DNA from: Lentimicrobiaceae bacterium
GTDB lineage: Bacteria > Bacteroidota > Bacteroidia > Bacteroidales > SKPS01
Direction: 5' to 3'
Assembly: GCA_007119395.1 (NCBI GenBank)
Contig: SKPS01000062.1
Location: forward strand, 1 to 14,295
Length of the DNA stretch: 14,295 nucleotides
The position numbers and the translations under genes are program-made. Position 1 is the stretch's first letter; each line of letters begins with the position of its first letter. Below are positions 1 to 6,899 of the stretch, piece by piece. The notes beneath the pieces are model-generated. The model had not been told where the DNA came from and ran no database searches. It saw only the letters and a list, made by a program, of their open reading frames with translations.

Positions 1-1052
1 TGGTGATGGTTTTTCACCAGGTTCAATGCCTGTTCAAAGTCTTTTGGTTCAAGTAAAGTGCGTGGAATACCTTTGTTTAGATGACAATGGGCTTCCAACA
101 CCTTTTCAAGCATCCATGACTGATGTGTTCTGTTTGCAGGGATATTGGCCTCCTGCATCAGCCTCACCACTAAATCAACTGTGTAATCTTTGTGGGCAGA
201 AGCATAATCCCACCCTTCCAGAGTGGCTTCTACAAATTTTGTCAGGTCATTATGCCGTTGCCTGAAGGTCTCATCCAATACATAAATACCATCTTCAGGT
301 ATGTTAAAACCGTAGTCTGACATAAAAAAATGATTCAGCTCATCATGGTCAATACCGCTGAGATATAATTGATGGTACTCATTGTACCACATGACGGTAA
401 GAGCGTCAATGCCATCCAGTAAAAAAAGATTTACTGTTGAGAGTACCGGCACCCAGTCAACAGACAGTTCTTGCTCGCGAATCAAGGCCATAGGGGTCTC
501 CTGAAAACCACTTAGCCAAACACCTACCCTTTTGCCCTCGAAATCACGGAGGTCCCTTACACCACTGTTTTTCTTTGTTACAAACATAATGGCGGAGTGC
601 TGTGATAGTTGAGCAATGTTTACCAAATCGATTCCTGATTGTTTGTGTTTCATTGCCGTGACCAGAAAAGAGGATGCGATGTCTGCTTTTCCATTTAGAA
701 GATACTGCATATTGTTCACCGATGCTGTGGGGTGAATAATTTCAACATCGATCCCTTTGGATGCATAAAATCCTTTTTCTTTTGCTACGTAGAAGCCGGC
801 GAACTGAGCCTGTGGCAGCCAATGAGGTGCAAACACCAAAAGGGGCAGGTGGTCTGATTCCGGTATTGAATCATTATATTGCGATCCAACACCGGCTCCG
901 TAATTATTCATTTCGAGTTGTGTGCCTGAGCTTTCGGATGTCTTACAACAATACCGGTAGAACAGCCCCCCTGTTATCAGTAATAGCAGAGCTGCAATAT
1001 AAATACTTAGATGTGTTCTTTTTCCGGGCTTGATGTTATCCGTTTTACACAT
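1..1052 (-). CDS. NMT1/THI5-like ABC substrate-binding protein, partial (3' end off the left edge)
   Basis: This reading frame stays open from an ATG at 1052 to the left edge (350 codons, no stop), so the gene is cut by the window. A single membrane segment lies at about residues 15-33 (SIYIAALLLLITGGLFYRY). It is followed by a linker and, from about residue 70, by an NMT1/THI5/SsuA-type periplasmic-binding domain. The clearest signature is at about residues 78-105 (QAQFAGFYVAKEKGFY, then GIDVEII), with G-KADIASSF at about 121-129. Relatives bind pyrimidine precursors of thiamine, taurine or other small organics for ABC import; the ligand here cannot be told. There is no clear lipobox, so the protein is probably anchored by the N-terminal helix and faces the periplasm. 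The domain is nearly complete at the edge; some family members continue into a histidine kinase, so such a fusion is possible. It lies 161 bp downstream of the Na/Pi-type transporter gene on the same strand, and I saw no promoter of its own. Confidence 0.85.
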   Translation of the reverse strand, partial: MCKTDNIKPGKRTHLSIYIAALLLLITGGLFYRYCCKTSESSGTQLEMNNYGAGVGSQYNDSIPESDHLPLLVFAPHWLPQAQFAGFYVAKEKGFYASKGIDVEIIHPTASVNNMQYLLNGKADIASSFLVTAMKHKQSGIDLVNIAQLSQHSAIMFVTKKNSGVRDLRDFEGKRVGVWLSGFQETPMALIREQELSVDWVPVLSTVNLFLLDGIDALTVMWYNEYHQLYLSGIDHDELNHFFMSDYGFNIPEDGIYVLDETFRQRHNDLTKFVEATLEGWDYASAHKDYTVDLVVRLMQEANIPANRTHQSWMLEKVLEAHCHLNKGIPRTLLEPKDFEQALNLVKNHH

Positions 1053-1213
1053 GAAACACTCTCTTTATTGGTTACCAATCTTCAGGAAACACTAAAAACT
1101 ATCTGGGGTTGACTACATTCTAAAAACCCCCTTATTATCTGATGACAGATCATTCTGTTTATTTTGGCATCTCTTCGTTTTTCATCCTATTGGTGATCCT
1201 TCGCGGATAGTCG

Positions 1214-3058
1214 TTATTGTAATTCTGTCCATCTGTGGATAAGCCATACCATCCGTTGATAATGATTTGTGAGTTGTAGCATTAGTATTTTGGCTTCGTT
1301 GTTGAGTTTTTTATCACTACTTTGATAATTTCTTCGAAGGTTTTCCATCATTCCCCCATTATCTGAAGTCATAGTATGCAGCATAGGTATTCCATCGGTT
1401 TCTCCTTCGGCAATGTCGTTGGCAAACACAAGCATGTTGTGCAGCCCTTCCTTCATACCAAACATAAGGGTTTCCAATCCATGCGTTTGTTCTCCTTTCT
1501 TAAGAAGAACAACCAATTGATACACAGAATCTTCTATATCCATTATGGTCTGATGTTGGTTCTGCACCCTAAGCAACCGTTCTGATCCCATGTGCCCCAT
1601 GTCCATTTTGAAAAGGTCTGACAACACAGCATTAATCTCTGTACCCAATGCAATCGATGTCTCATGTACGCTGTCAAGTCTGTTTTTGGCTGAATTCATT
1701 AACAGTTCATTTTGCCCGGTATCTTGCTCGCATTGCGTTTGAATCTCTTTTGTTTCGAGCTCCTTTTTCACCTCTTCTTCGCGTACCACATTCAGATAAT
1801 CGGGTAGCCTGGTCAAAATCCTTTGGGTTTCAAGCTTTACCAGATCTATCGCTGATTCAGGGTTGGATAAAGCTTGATCATGAAAATAGAATAGAGTGGA
1901 CATTTTTTCTTCAACAGTTACAGGCGAGAGTTTGGCAACCAGTTTTTTGATTTTATTTCCTGAGAGGATTGAGAAAGTGATGGGACACACTTTCATAAAC
2001 AGAAACATAAAGGATATTTGTAATTCGGGTTGACCGACGAACTTGTTAAGCAGGAATACAAGGTAGCTGTCACCGGTGGGGCTCTTAATAAAAAGAAGGA
2101 TAAGAAGAAAGAATCCGGTGATGGAGTACAGCACACTTTTATACAGCAAGAGTTGTCTGGACAACCCTTTCAGGTCGTTACCCAAAAGCGGCAACGAAAA
2201 GGCGGAGCCCAGACTTATGCCGCTGATGATGGCCACAGCCTGAGGAAGGGAGATAATCCCCGACTGAATCAATGGGATACAGAGTATGGTAACAGCTGAT
2301 GATGACTGCGTTACCATTCTGAGAACGACACCAACCACAAAGAGCAAAAAGAGAGATCCTTCTGCCAGGGCCATCACGTTTTTCATCCACTCTAGGTCGG
2401 CGAGACCGGTGGCAGAACTTTTTACGAAATTGAATCCCAGAAGCAGAACTCCTAACCCGAAACAAGCCATAAGAGGTGCATCGTGTTGCCGCTTTTTGTC
2501 AAAACTGTACGCGATTCCTGTCACAGCTATGAAGTACAGAATGGTAAGCTTGATGTTTGCCGAAGCAAGAAACACCAGTATTGCAGTACCAATATCGGCC
2601 CATGAAAGGATGAACATGGCTTTCTTTAGTGGCAACATGCCTGAAGAGACAAAGCTGACAAGGAAGAAACCGCTGCTGGTACTGCTTTGCGACACTGCAC
2701 CGCAAAGCACACCCCATATTGCAGATAAAAACCGGCTCTTTGTCCACTTCGCCAGCACCTTTCGTAACTGCCGGTTGGCGATCTTTTTCATACTGTCAGA
2801 TACAAACCGAATACCTGCCATCAAGAGTCCAATGCCTGCAAATACCATGGCCACCACCTCCCAAGTGGAGTGCTTCGGTTTGCTTCCGACGGTTAGCGAT
2901 TGTAAGATGTCATTTTTTACAATCTCTGAATCATTAAGAGCAATGGGTTCTGTCATCTCCTTCAACTCATCATGTATGTTGACTGTCGCATACAATGATG
3001 AGTGACCCAGGTAAATAATGAACACGAGGAAAACAATGATGATGGTTGACCTGCTCAT
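1214..3058 (-). CDS. Na/Pi cotransporter family protein with PhoU-like C-terminal region
   Basis: The protein has 614 aa, a usual length for bacterial NptA-type proteins with a cytoplasmic PhoU-like tail. Two inverted membrane repeats each carry the family's QSS signature: QSSTSSG at residues 124-130 and QSSSAVT at 251-257. In characterised SLC34/NptA members these motifs line the Na+/phosphate site. Membrane segments are visible at about 68-88, 112-140, 148-185, 195-212, 234-283 and 300-322. Residues from about 440 to 614 are helical and charged, as expected for the PhoU-like part. An extra N-terminal hydrophobic stretch (residues 5-19) followed by ~45 polar residues precedes the core; it may be a signal peptide or additional helix. 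The motif after each QSS, usually close to GANIGTT, is degenerate here (WADIGTA and GISLGSA), so phosphate transport itself is uncertain. The ATG start is preceded by a good Bacteroidota promoter. The substrate-binding protein gene follows and may be co-transcribed. Confidence 0.88.
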   Translation of the reverse strand: MSRSTIIIVFLVFIIYLGHSSLYATVNIHDELKEMTEPIALNDSEIVKNDILQSLTVGSKPKHSTWEVVAMVFAGIGLLMAGIRFVSDSMKKIANRQLRKVLAKWTKSRFLSAIWGVLCGAVSQSSTSSGFFLVSFVSSGMLPLKKAMFILSWADIGTAILVFLASANIKLTILYFIAVTGIAYSFDKKRQHDAPLMACFGLGVLLLGFNFVKSSATGLADLEWMKNVMALAEGSLFLLFVVGVVLRMVTQSSSAVTILCIPLIQSGIISLPQAVAIISGISLGSAFSLPLLGNDLKGLSRQLLLYKSVLYSITGFFLLILLFIKSPTGDSYLVFLLNKFVGQPELQISFMFLFMKVCPITFSILSGNKIKKLVAKLSPVTVEEKMSTLFYFHDQALSNPESAIDLVKLETQRILTRLPDYLNVVREEEVKKELETKEIQTQCEQDTGQNELLMNSAKNRLDSVHETSIALGTEINAVLSDLFKMDMGHMGSERLLRVQNQHQTIMDIEDSVYQLVVLLKKGEQTHGLETLMFGMKEGLHNMLVFANDIAEGETDGIPMLHTMTSDNGGMMENLRRNYQSSDKKLNNEAKILMLQLTNHYQRMVWLIHRWTELQ

Positions 3059-3102
3059 CTTTAATTTGTGTTGTTTATCCGGTAGTTAGTGTTAAGAGAA
3101 CT

Positions 3103-3132
3103 CAAAGATACAGCTTCTTTTTACCAATACAA
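3103..3132 (-). promoter_or_regulatory. Bacteroidota-type promoter of the Na/Pi cotransporter gene
   Basis: Read on the minus strand, TTG (3132-3130) is followed by 19 bases and then TATCTTTG (3110-3103). This matches the known Bacteroidota sigma pattern TTTG-N19-TAnnTTTG. Transcription would start near 3098, giving a leader of about 40 nt before the ATG at 3058. Assigned by eye. Confidence 0.7.
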
Positions 3133-3201
3133 CAACTTTTTCAGAAATATCGACATGGTTCTGAGGGGACTAATAGGAGTAATTGCCAGTAACCGATTTC
3201 T

Positions 3202-3291
3202 TTACACAGAGGAAAACAAGAGTTCATCGCAGAGTTTCACAGAGGATTTTCCTCCGAGAAACTCGTTTTACCTCTGAGAAGTTCTGTGTAA
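3202..3291. repeat. Dispersed imperfect hairpin repeat (CACAGAGG/CTCTGTG type), copy 1
   Basis: Outer arms TTACACAGA (3202-3210) and TCTGTGTAA (3283-3291) are exact reverse complements. Inner arms GAGTTTC (3232-3238) and GAAACTC (3258-3264) also pair, so the element can fold into a long interrupted hairpin. Related copies lie at 6707-6798 and 14205-14293, and a right-half copy at 3328-3372. It lies between two divergent-ended minus-strand transcription units, in a 488 bp gap (3059-3546) that holds no gene I trust. It is not a classic terminator because no U tract follows a compact stem. Confidence 0.8.
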
Positions 3292-3292
3292 T

Positions 3293-3324
3293 GCCAAAAG
3301 CCAAAAGCCAATAGCCAATAGCCA
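3293..3324. repeat. Period-7 tandem array, GCCAA(A/T)A units
   Basis: Four consecutive 7-bp units (GCCAAAA twice, GCCAATA twice) plus a partial GCCA. The array begins right after the hairpin repeat and ends at the half-hairpin copy. A sister array with GCCAACA units is at 6866-6893. Confidence 0.85.
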
Positions 3325-3327
3325 GTC

Positions 3328-3372
3328 TTTCTCCGTGAAACTCTTTATTACCTCTGCGAAGCTCTGTGTAAT
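3328..3372. repeat. Right half of the dispersed hairpin repeat
   Basis: Starts TTTCTCCGTGAAACTC and ends CTCTGCGAAGCTCTGTGTAA, matching the right-hand half of the elements at 6707-6798 and 14205-14293; the left arm is missing. The remaining 3373-3546 holds no recognisable feature, apart from a GGTTACACGGATTAACGCAG string of a kind common in repeat-rich intergenic DNA. Confidence 0.75.
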
Positions 3373-3546
3373 AAAGAAGCCCGGGTTACACGGATTAACG
3401 CAGTTTTTTTTATGTGTCTTTGCCATGTAGTTATTGTTACCGCAAAATCTCTCCTGCACCTGGGTGGGTGCAATCTGGATTTGTTGGGCTGATGGTGCTA
3501 CCGCTGGACCACTCCGTTGAGATGTTGGTGCATCAGCCATATTTCA

Positions 3547-5514
3547 TCAAAACCCGTTGAGCAAGTCTTCCAGCTCCACCCCTTCAATCTGGTGGTGATA
3601 GAGCACAACAATCTTCAGACTGTCGGACTGGTTCAGTTTTCTGAGGCTTTGGTGGTTCCAGCGTCCAGACTTATCATGGATGAGCAGCTTGTTGAGGTAG
3701 GCGTCGAAGATCACGGGCATGGCGTGGTGGTAGGCAGCAGGGTGCTCTTTTTTATAAACAAGATCGAGCAGGGTGTGGAAGGCTTCTTCAATGTTTTCTG
3801 TTTGATACAGTGTGATGCTTTTGTTCAGCAGCACATCGTAATGCAAAGGGGCCATCTCCAGCGCCTGGCGATAATAATCGAGGGCACGGTGTGGCTCACC
3901 CAGCTGTTGGTAGGTGCCGGCCAGGTTGTTGAGAACATGCACCTGCCACGGATTCACTGCAAGGGCCTGTTTGAACCGCAGATGGGCTTCGTGGGTTTGC
4001 CCCAGCGCCGACAAGGCAACCCCTGCATACCACTGGACAGGGATAGAAAAGTTGTCGGTGTTGTACACCCTCTGGTTTGTGCTTTCGGTCAAACGGCTCA
4101 TCCTGAGCCAGTCGCCTGAACTGTGCGCCTCAAGCACCTGGTAGTGGTTGTGCTCTGATGCTGCACGGAGGTACACGGAATATCCAAGATAAACTGTCAA
4201 TACCAGGGCAGACGCCAGCAAAGGTTTGATATTACGCGATTTGCCAGAGGAAGGAGCCGGATCAGCATCAGGAGCCACAGCAAAAAGATAACACAACACC
4301 ATCAGCAGCATCATCTCGAAGCGCTCTGATGGGAAATCGGCTATCGCAATCACAAAAAAGGCCAGAACGCCTCCCGTCATCAGCACCCTGGAATTGAAAA
4401 CCTCCCTTTTCCAATACCCTCTCTGCAGAAAAAACCAAAGGTTCAACACCGGAATCAGGAGCCAAGCGAGCAGTCCTGTAATGCCTGCCTCCGCCCAGAC
4501 CCACAGGTAGTCATTGTGTGGCCGTTGAAAGGTTTCATAACCCTGGTACACCCGTTGGTTAAGTTCGTGGAAGTGGTGCAAGCCATATTTTGGGAAATGG
4601 ATCTGCCAGTTGCCACCCCCCACTCCACTCCAAAGATGCTCTCCGATCATTTGCCATGTGTTGTCCCATACAATCAGACGCTCAGCAAATGAACCGCTGT
4701 CCAGTTGCCCCAACACGCCGGCCGGCAACATGATGACAGTCACAACAGCAATAATCACAACCGCAGTAGAAACTACAAGCGCCATCTTTAGTCTGCGACG
4801 ATTCTTGCTCAAAGCATGCATCCCATAAAAGAGTGCCATCACCAACAAGGCAATGGCTGCGGCCCTGGCTTGTAACATGATTATCAACAGAGGTACAGCA
4901 CAGCAGATCACCACAACCAGCATCATTATAAAACCTTTTCTGGTGTTTTTAGCCAGATGGAGCATGAAAGGGAGTGCGAGCACCAGCCAGGCTGCATGGA
5001 GGTTTTTGTGCCCAAAGGGTGTACGTAGATCATGCCATGTGTTGCTGGTAAAATCAAAAGCGTATAACTCTTTGATGAGCAGAGCCAATGCAAGGACTAC
5101 GGAGAGGGTAACCCCTGCAGAAACGATGGTGAGGTTCACCCGTTGCAGCCTGATCGATGCAAGCAGAGCACCTGCCAGCAGGAGGAAAAGCAGGTGTTTG
5201 TGGATCCAGAATCTGGCTTCAACCATATTGAGGGCGTTAAGGGACGACAGCGCATAGGCAACTACCAGGAGCATAAATGGGATGAGCAGCTGCCAGGGAT
5301 AAGCTAAGGTAGCCAATCCCTTGACGCCCGGATTTCTGAACAGGCTCAGCATCAACAGAAAAATAAGAACCGCCAGCAGGATAGCCCTTGGCAGCAAGGT
5401 GGCATCCACCAGCTGATGATATGAGACCAGTGGCACAAGAACGATCGCTCCGGCAACAGCCCAACCGGGCTTACGGAGAGAATGCAACGAATGGTTCGGA
5501 TCTCCGGTTGTCAC
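3547..5514 (-). CDS. O-antigen ligase/polymerase family protein with C-terminal TPR region
   Basis: This is a 655 aa multi-pass membrane protein of the Wzy_C (WaaL/PglL/Wzy) superfamily, which transfers or polymerises lipid-linked glycans on the periplasmic face of the inner membrane. Helices fill residues ~18-265 and ~340-450. Family landmarks are TPFGHKNLHAAW (165-176), the loop with RLIVWDNTW and WSGVGGGNW (279-303), and RPHNDYLWVWAEAG (331-344), whose His is conserved in the ligases. After the last helix (~430-449), residues ~490-590 form about three TPR-like repeats (e.g. NNLAGTYQQLGEPHRALDYYRQALEMAP), a fusion common in Bacteroidota members. It is transcribed after the IPT/TIG T9SS gene with a 9 bp gap, so both are likely on one mRNA. 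The start is a GTG. Whether it joins O-antigen to lipid A, polymerises glycan, or glycosylates protein cannot be told from sequence alone. Confidence 0.88.
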   Translation of the reverse strand: MTTGDPNHSLHSLRKPGWAVAGAIVLVPLVSYHQLVDATLLPRAILLAVLIFLLMLSLFRNPGVKGLATLAYPWQLLIPFMLLVVAYALSSLNALNMVEARFWIHKHLLFLLLAGALLASIRLQRVNLTIVSAGVTLSVVLALALLIKELYAFDFTSNTWHDLRTPFGHKNLHAAWLVLALPFMLHLAKNTRKGFIMMLVVVICCAVPLLIIMLQARAAAIALLVMALFYGMHALSKNRRRLKMALVVSTAVVIIAVVTVIMLPAGVLGQLDSGSFAERLIVWDNTWQMIGEHLWSGVGGGNWQIHFPKYGLHHFHELNQRVYQGYETFQRPHNDYLWVWAEAGITGLLAWLLIPVLNLWFFLQRGYWKREVFNSRVLMTGGVLAFFVIAIADFPSERFEMMLLMVLCYLFAVAPDADPAPSSGKSRNIKPLLASALVLTVYLGYSVYLRAASEHNHYQVLEAHSSGDWLRMSRLTESTNQRVYNTDNFSIPVQWYAGVALSALGQTHEAHLRFKQALAVNPWQVHVLNNLAGTYQQLGEPHRALDYYRQALEMAPLHYDVLLNKSITLYQTENIEEAFHTLLDLVYKKEHPAAYHHAMPVIFDAYLNKLLIHDKSGRWNHQSLRKLNQSDSLKIVVLYHHQIEGVELEDLLNGF

Positions 5515-5516
5515 AA

Positions 5517-5522
5517 CCTCCT
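5517..5522 (-). promoter_or_regulatory. AGGAGG Shine-Dalgarno in the 9-bp gap before the O-antigen ligase
   Basis: On the minus strand AGGAGG sits only 2 nt before the GTG at 5514-5512, between the upstream stop codon (5526-5524) and the start. The spacing is tighter than usual. Translation may be coupled to the upstream gene, or a later in-frame start (e.g. the TTG at 5487) may be used. Confidence 0.4.
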
Positions 5523-5523
5523 G

Positions 5524-6450
5524 TTAGGGTTTTCTTATCACTTGCCGTGTCAGAACCTGACCATCAGCGCGGATCAGTATCAGATGATAGTGGCCGGGGG
5601 CCAAGGAGGGTGGCTGGTATCTGGACTCTCCTTGCGTAAATATAAGCCGCTGCCGATCCATCAACTGCCCTGTGAGACTGAAAAGCTTCACCTCGTACTC
5701 GTCATCCTGCTGATTATCCATACGGATATATAACATTTGATGGAATGGATTGGGGTAAACTCTAACAAACGCTTCGTTACGTCTGGCACCCCCGATGCCA
5801 ATGTCATTGATCACTTTGAAGCCCCCTGGAACAAGCAAATAGCCGTCAAACTCGTTCTTCACGGAGAAATCGTAGGTTCCGGTTGGGATATTGCCCGGGA
5901 TGGTCAGATTGGCTGTCATGGTGGTGTTGCTCTGTACATTCACACTGTTGGGAAAAGTCGCTGTAGTTGTTGCGCCGCTGAAATAAAACCTGACGGCGGT
6001 GTTGGTGGCCTGACTGAAATGGGTGTTCACACCGGTAATGGTGACATTAAGGGTGGTGCCTGCTTTCCCCTCATCGGGCGTAATGGTTTGTATATCAGGG
6101 CCATTTACCTTGAACCCATTGGGCATTACCATATAGCCGTCGATATGATTATATGCATCAAAGGTGTACCAGCCGCTCTTGGTGCCAGGAGGTATGGTGA
6201 AGTTGACACCCAACGCCACATCGTTCAGCGGCGTCACACTGTTGGGGTACGTTACAGTAGAGGTGGCACTGCCAAAATAGAACCTTACACCAGTCTGCGT
6301 CGCCTGTGCGAAGTGGGTGTTCATCCCGGTGATGGTCACGTTGAGGGTGGAACCGGCATCCCCTTCATTCGGACCGATCCCCGTGAGCTGTTGCCCCGTA
6401 ACCCACCAAGAAGTGAATAGGAATATAAACACAAGTAGTGATCTCTTCAT
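5524..6450 (-). CDS. T9SS type A cargo protein with two IPT/TIG-like repeats
   Basis: I place the start at the ATG at 6450, because it opens directly into a signal peptide (MKRSLLVFIFLFTSWWVTGQ); an in-frame ATG at 6522 would add 24 polar residues ahead of it and lies in a hairpin. The product is then 308 aa. After the signal come two near-identical ~95-residue repeats: residues ~22-116 and ~119-214. Each begins ITP/IGPxEG and holds TLNVTITG-NTHF-QAT and RFYF, ending in GFKV. They resemble IPT/TIG-like immunoglobulin folds. Residues ~225-308 are a Por-type C-terminal sorting domain (VRVYPNPFHQMLYIRM ... PGHYHLILIRADGQVLTRQVIRK), which targets cargo through the T9SS to the cell surface. No catalytic motif is visible; a structural or binding role is likely. 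It is first in an operon with the O-antigen ligase. Confidence 0.85.
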   Translation of the reverse strand: MKRSLLVFIFLFTSWWVTGQQLTGIGPNEGDAGSTLNVTITGMNTHFAQATQTGVRFYFGSATSTVTYPNSVTPLNDVALGVNFTIPPGTKSGWYTFDAYNHIDGYMVMPNGFKVNGPDIQTITPDEGKAGTTLNVTITGVNTHFSQATNTAVRFYFSGATTTATFPNSVNVQSNTTMTANLTIPGNIPTGTYDFSVKNEFDGYLLVPGGFKVINDIGIGGARRNEAFVRVYPNPFHQMLYIRMDNQQDDEYEVKLFSLTGQLMDRQRLIFTQGESRYQPPSLAPGHYHLILIRADGQVLTRQVIRKP

Positions 6451-6491
6451 TTCAGATGCATTTTTGAACGATGAATATGCGCTTACCTTAG

Positions 6492-6542
6492 CACTGACCG
6501 TTCCGTCATTCAATAGCTTCAATGTATGCGGAACAGTCAGTG
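6492..6542 (-). promoter_or_regulatory. Long stem-loop in the predicted 5' leader of the IPT/TIG protein gene
   Basis: Arms CACTGACCGTTCCG (6492-6505) and CGGAACAGTCAGTG (6529-6542) pair at 13 of 14 positions, the remaining one a possible G-U. The 23-nt loop holds an inner partial stem, CATTCAA (6507-6513) with TTCAATG (6518-6524). The element directly abuts the -7 box at 6543-6550, so nearly all of it would be transcribed. It could be an RNA hairpin, an operator, or a remnant repeat. Confidence 0.7.
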
Positions 6543-6550
6543 CAAAGATA
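6543..6550 (-). promoter_or_regulatory. Candidate -7 box upstream of the IPT/TIG-ligase operon
   Basis: TATCTTTG on the minus strand fits TAnnTTTG and is identical to the box upstream of the Na/Pi gene. I do not see a good TTG at the expected 17-20 nt upstream. The implied leader is about 88 nt. Confidence 0.5.
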
Positions 6551-6576
6551 CATCAGAAACAAGACAGATCCACGAA

Positions 6577-6661
6577 GGAGGTTGAATTTTTGGATTTTAA
6601 GCGCGTTGCGAACAGATTTTTATTACCACTCAGGCACTTAGTTCATGAAGGAACACTGAGG
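6577..6661. repeat. Dispersed ~84-bp module, copy 1
   Basis: Begins GGAGGTTGAATTT, passes through ACCACTCAGGCACTTAG (6624-6640 region) and ends GGAACACTGAGG. Closely related copies lie at 12132-12214 and 14141-14222 in the same orientation. This copy is the most diverged (GTTCATGAA in place of GCCACAGA near the end). It is followed directly by a short period-7 array, as is the copy at 12132. Confidence 0.85.
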
Positions 6662-6666
6662 TGTTC

Positions 6667-6687
6667 ACCGTTCACTGTTTACCGTTC
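6667..6687. repeat. Period-7 tandem array, (A)CCGTT(T/C) units, three copies
   Basis: Units ACCGTTC, ACTGTTT, ACCGTTC. Same unit as the 21-copy array at 12221-12367, and in the same place relative to the preceding module. Confidence 0.8.
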
Positions 6688-6706
6688 ACCGCAAAGGCCA
6701 TTTTCT

Positions 6707-6798
6707 TTACACAGAGGAAAACATGAGTTAACAGGAGAGTTTCACAGAGGTTCTTTCTCCGTGAAACTCCTTTTTACCTCTGTGAACACTCTGTGTAA
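6707..6798. repeat. Dispersed imperfect hairpin repeat, copy 2
   Basis: Outer arms TTACACAGAG (6707-6716) and CTCTGTGTAA (6789-6798) are perfect complements. Inner arms GAGTTTCAC (6737-6745) and GTGAAACTC (6761-6769) are also perfect. This is the best-preserved copy. It lies past the stop of the propeller-like T9SS gene (minus strand, stop at 6900), so it might end that transcript, though it is not a canonical terminator. Confidence 0.85.
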
Positions 6799-6821
6799 TA
6801 AAAAACCAACATCCAAAATCC

Positions 6822-6836
6822 TGTCCCTACGGGACA
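6822..6836. repeat. Short palindrome TGTCCC-TAC-GGGACA
   Basis: A perfect 6-bp inverted repeat with a 3-nt loop, between the hairpin repeat and the GCCAACA array. It is probably part of another dispersed element; no U-tract follows on either strand. Confidence 0.6.
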
Positions 6837-6865
6837 TAACCAGGTTTGCGAGTGGCCAAAAAACA

Positions 6866-6893
6866 GCCAACAGCCAACAGCCAACAGCCAACG
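6866..6893. repeat. Period-7 tandem array, GCCAAC(A/G) units, four copies
   Basis: Three GCCAACA units and one GCCAACG, 7 bp each, ending just before the stop codon of the T9SS gene at 6900. The same unit occurs once after the large array (12371-12377) and, with A/T variants, at 3293-3324. Confidence 0.85.
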
Positions 6894-6899
6894 GCCTAC

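Noticed and set aside
2286..3005. Plus-strand 239-codon frame opposite the Na/Pi cotransporter gene
   Set aside because: Shadow of the minus-strand gene, which has clear family motifs throughout.
3268..3540. Minus-strand 90-codon frame starting just after the O-antigen ligase stop
   Set aside because: Its second half translates the half-hairpin and GCCAAAA repeats, and I see no known domain. It cannot be fully excluded as a small gene.
6707..6798. Rho-independent terminator for the propeller-like T9SS gene
   Set aside because: The stem is interrupted and long, recurs in other gaps in unrelated positions, and lacks a U tract after a compact GC-rich stem.
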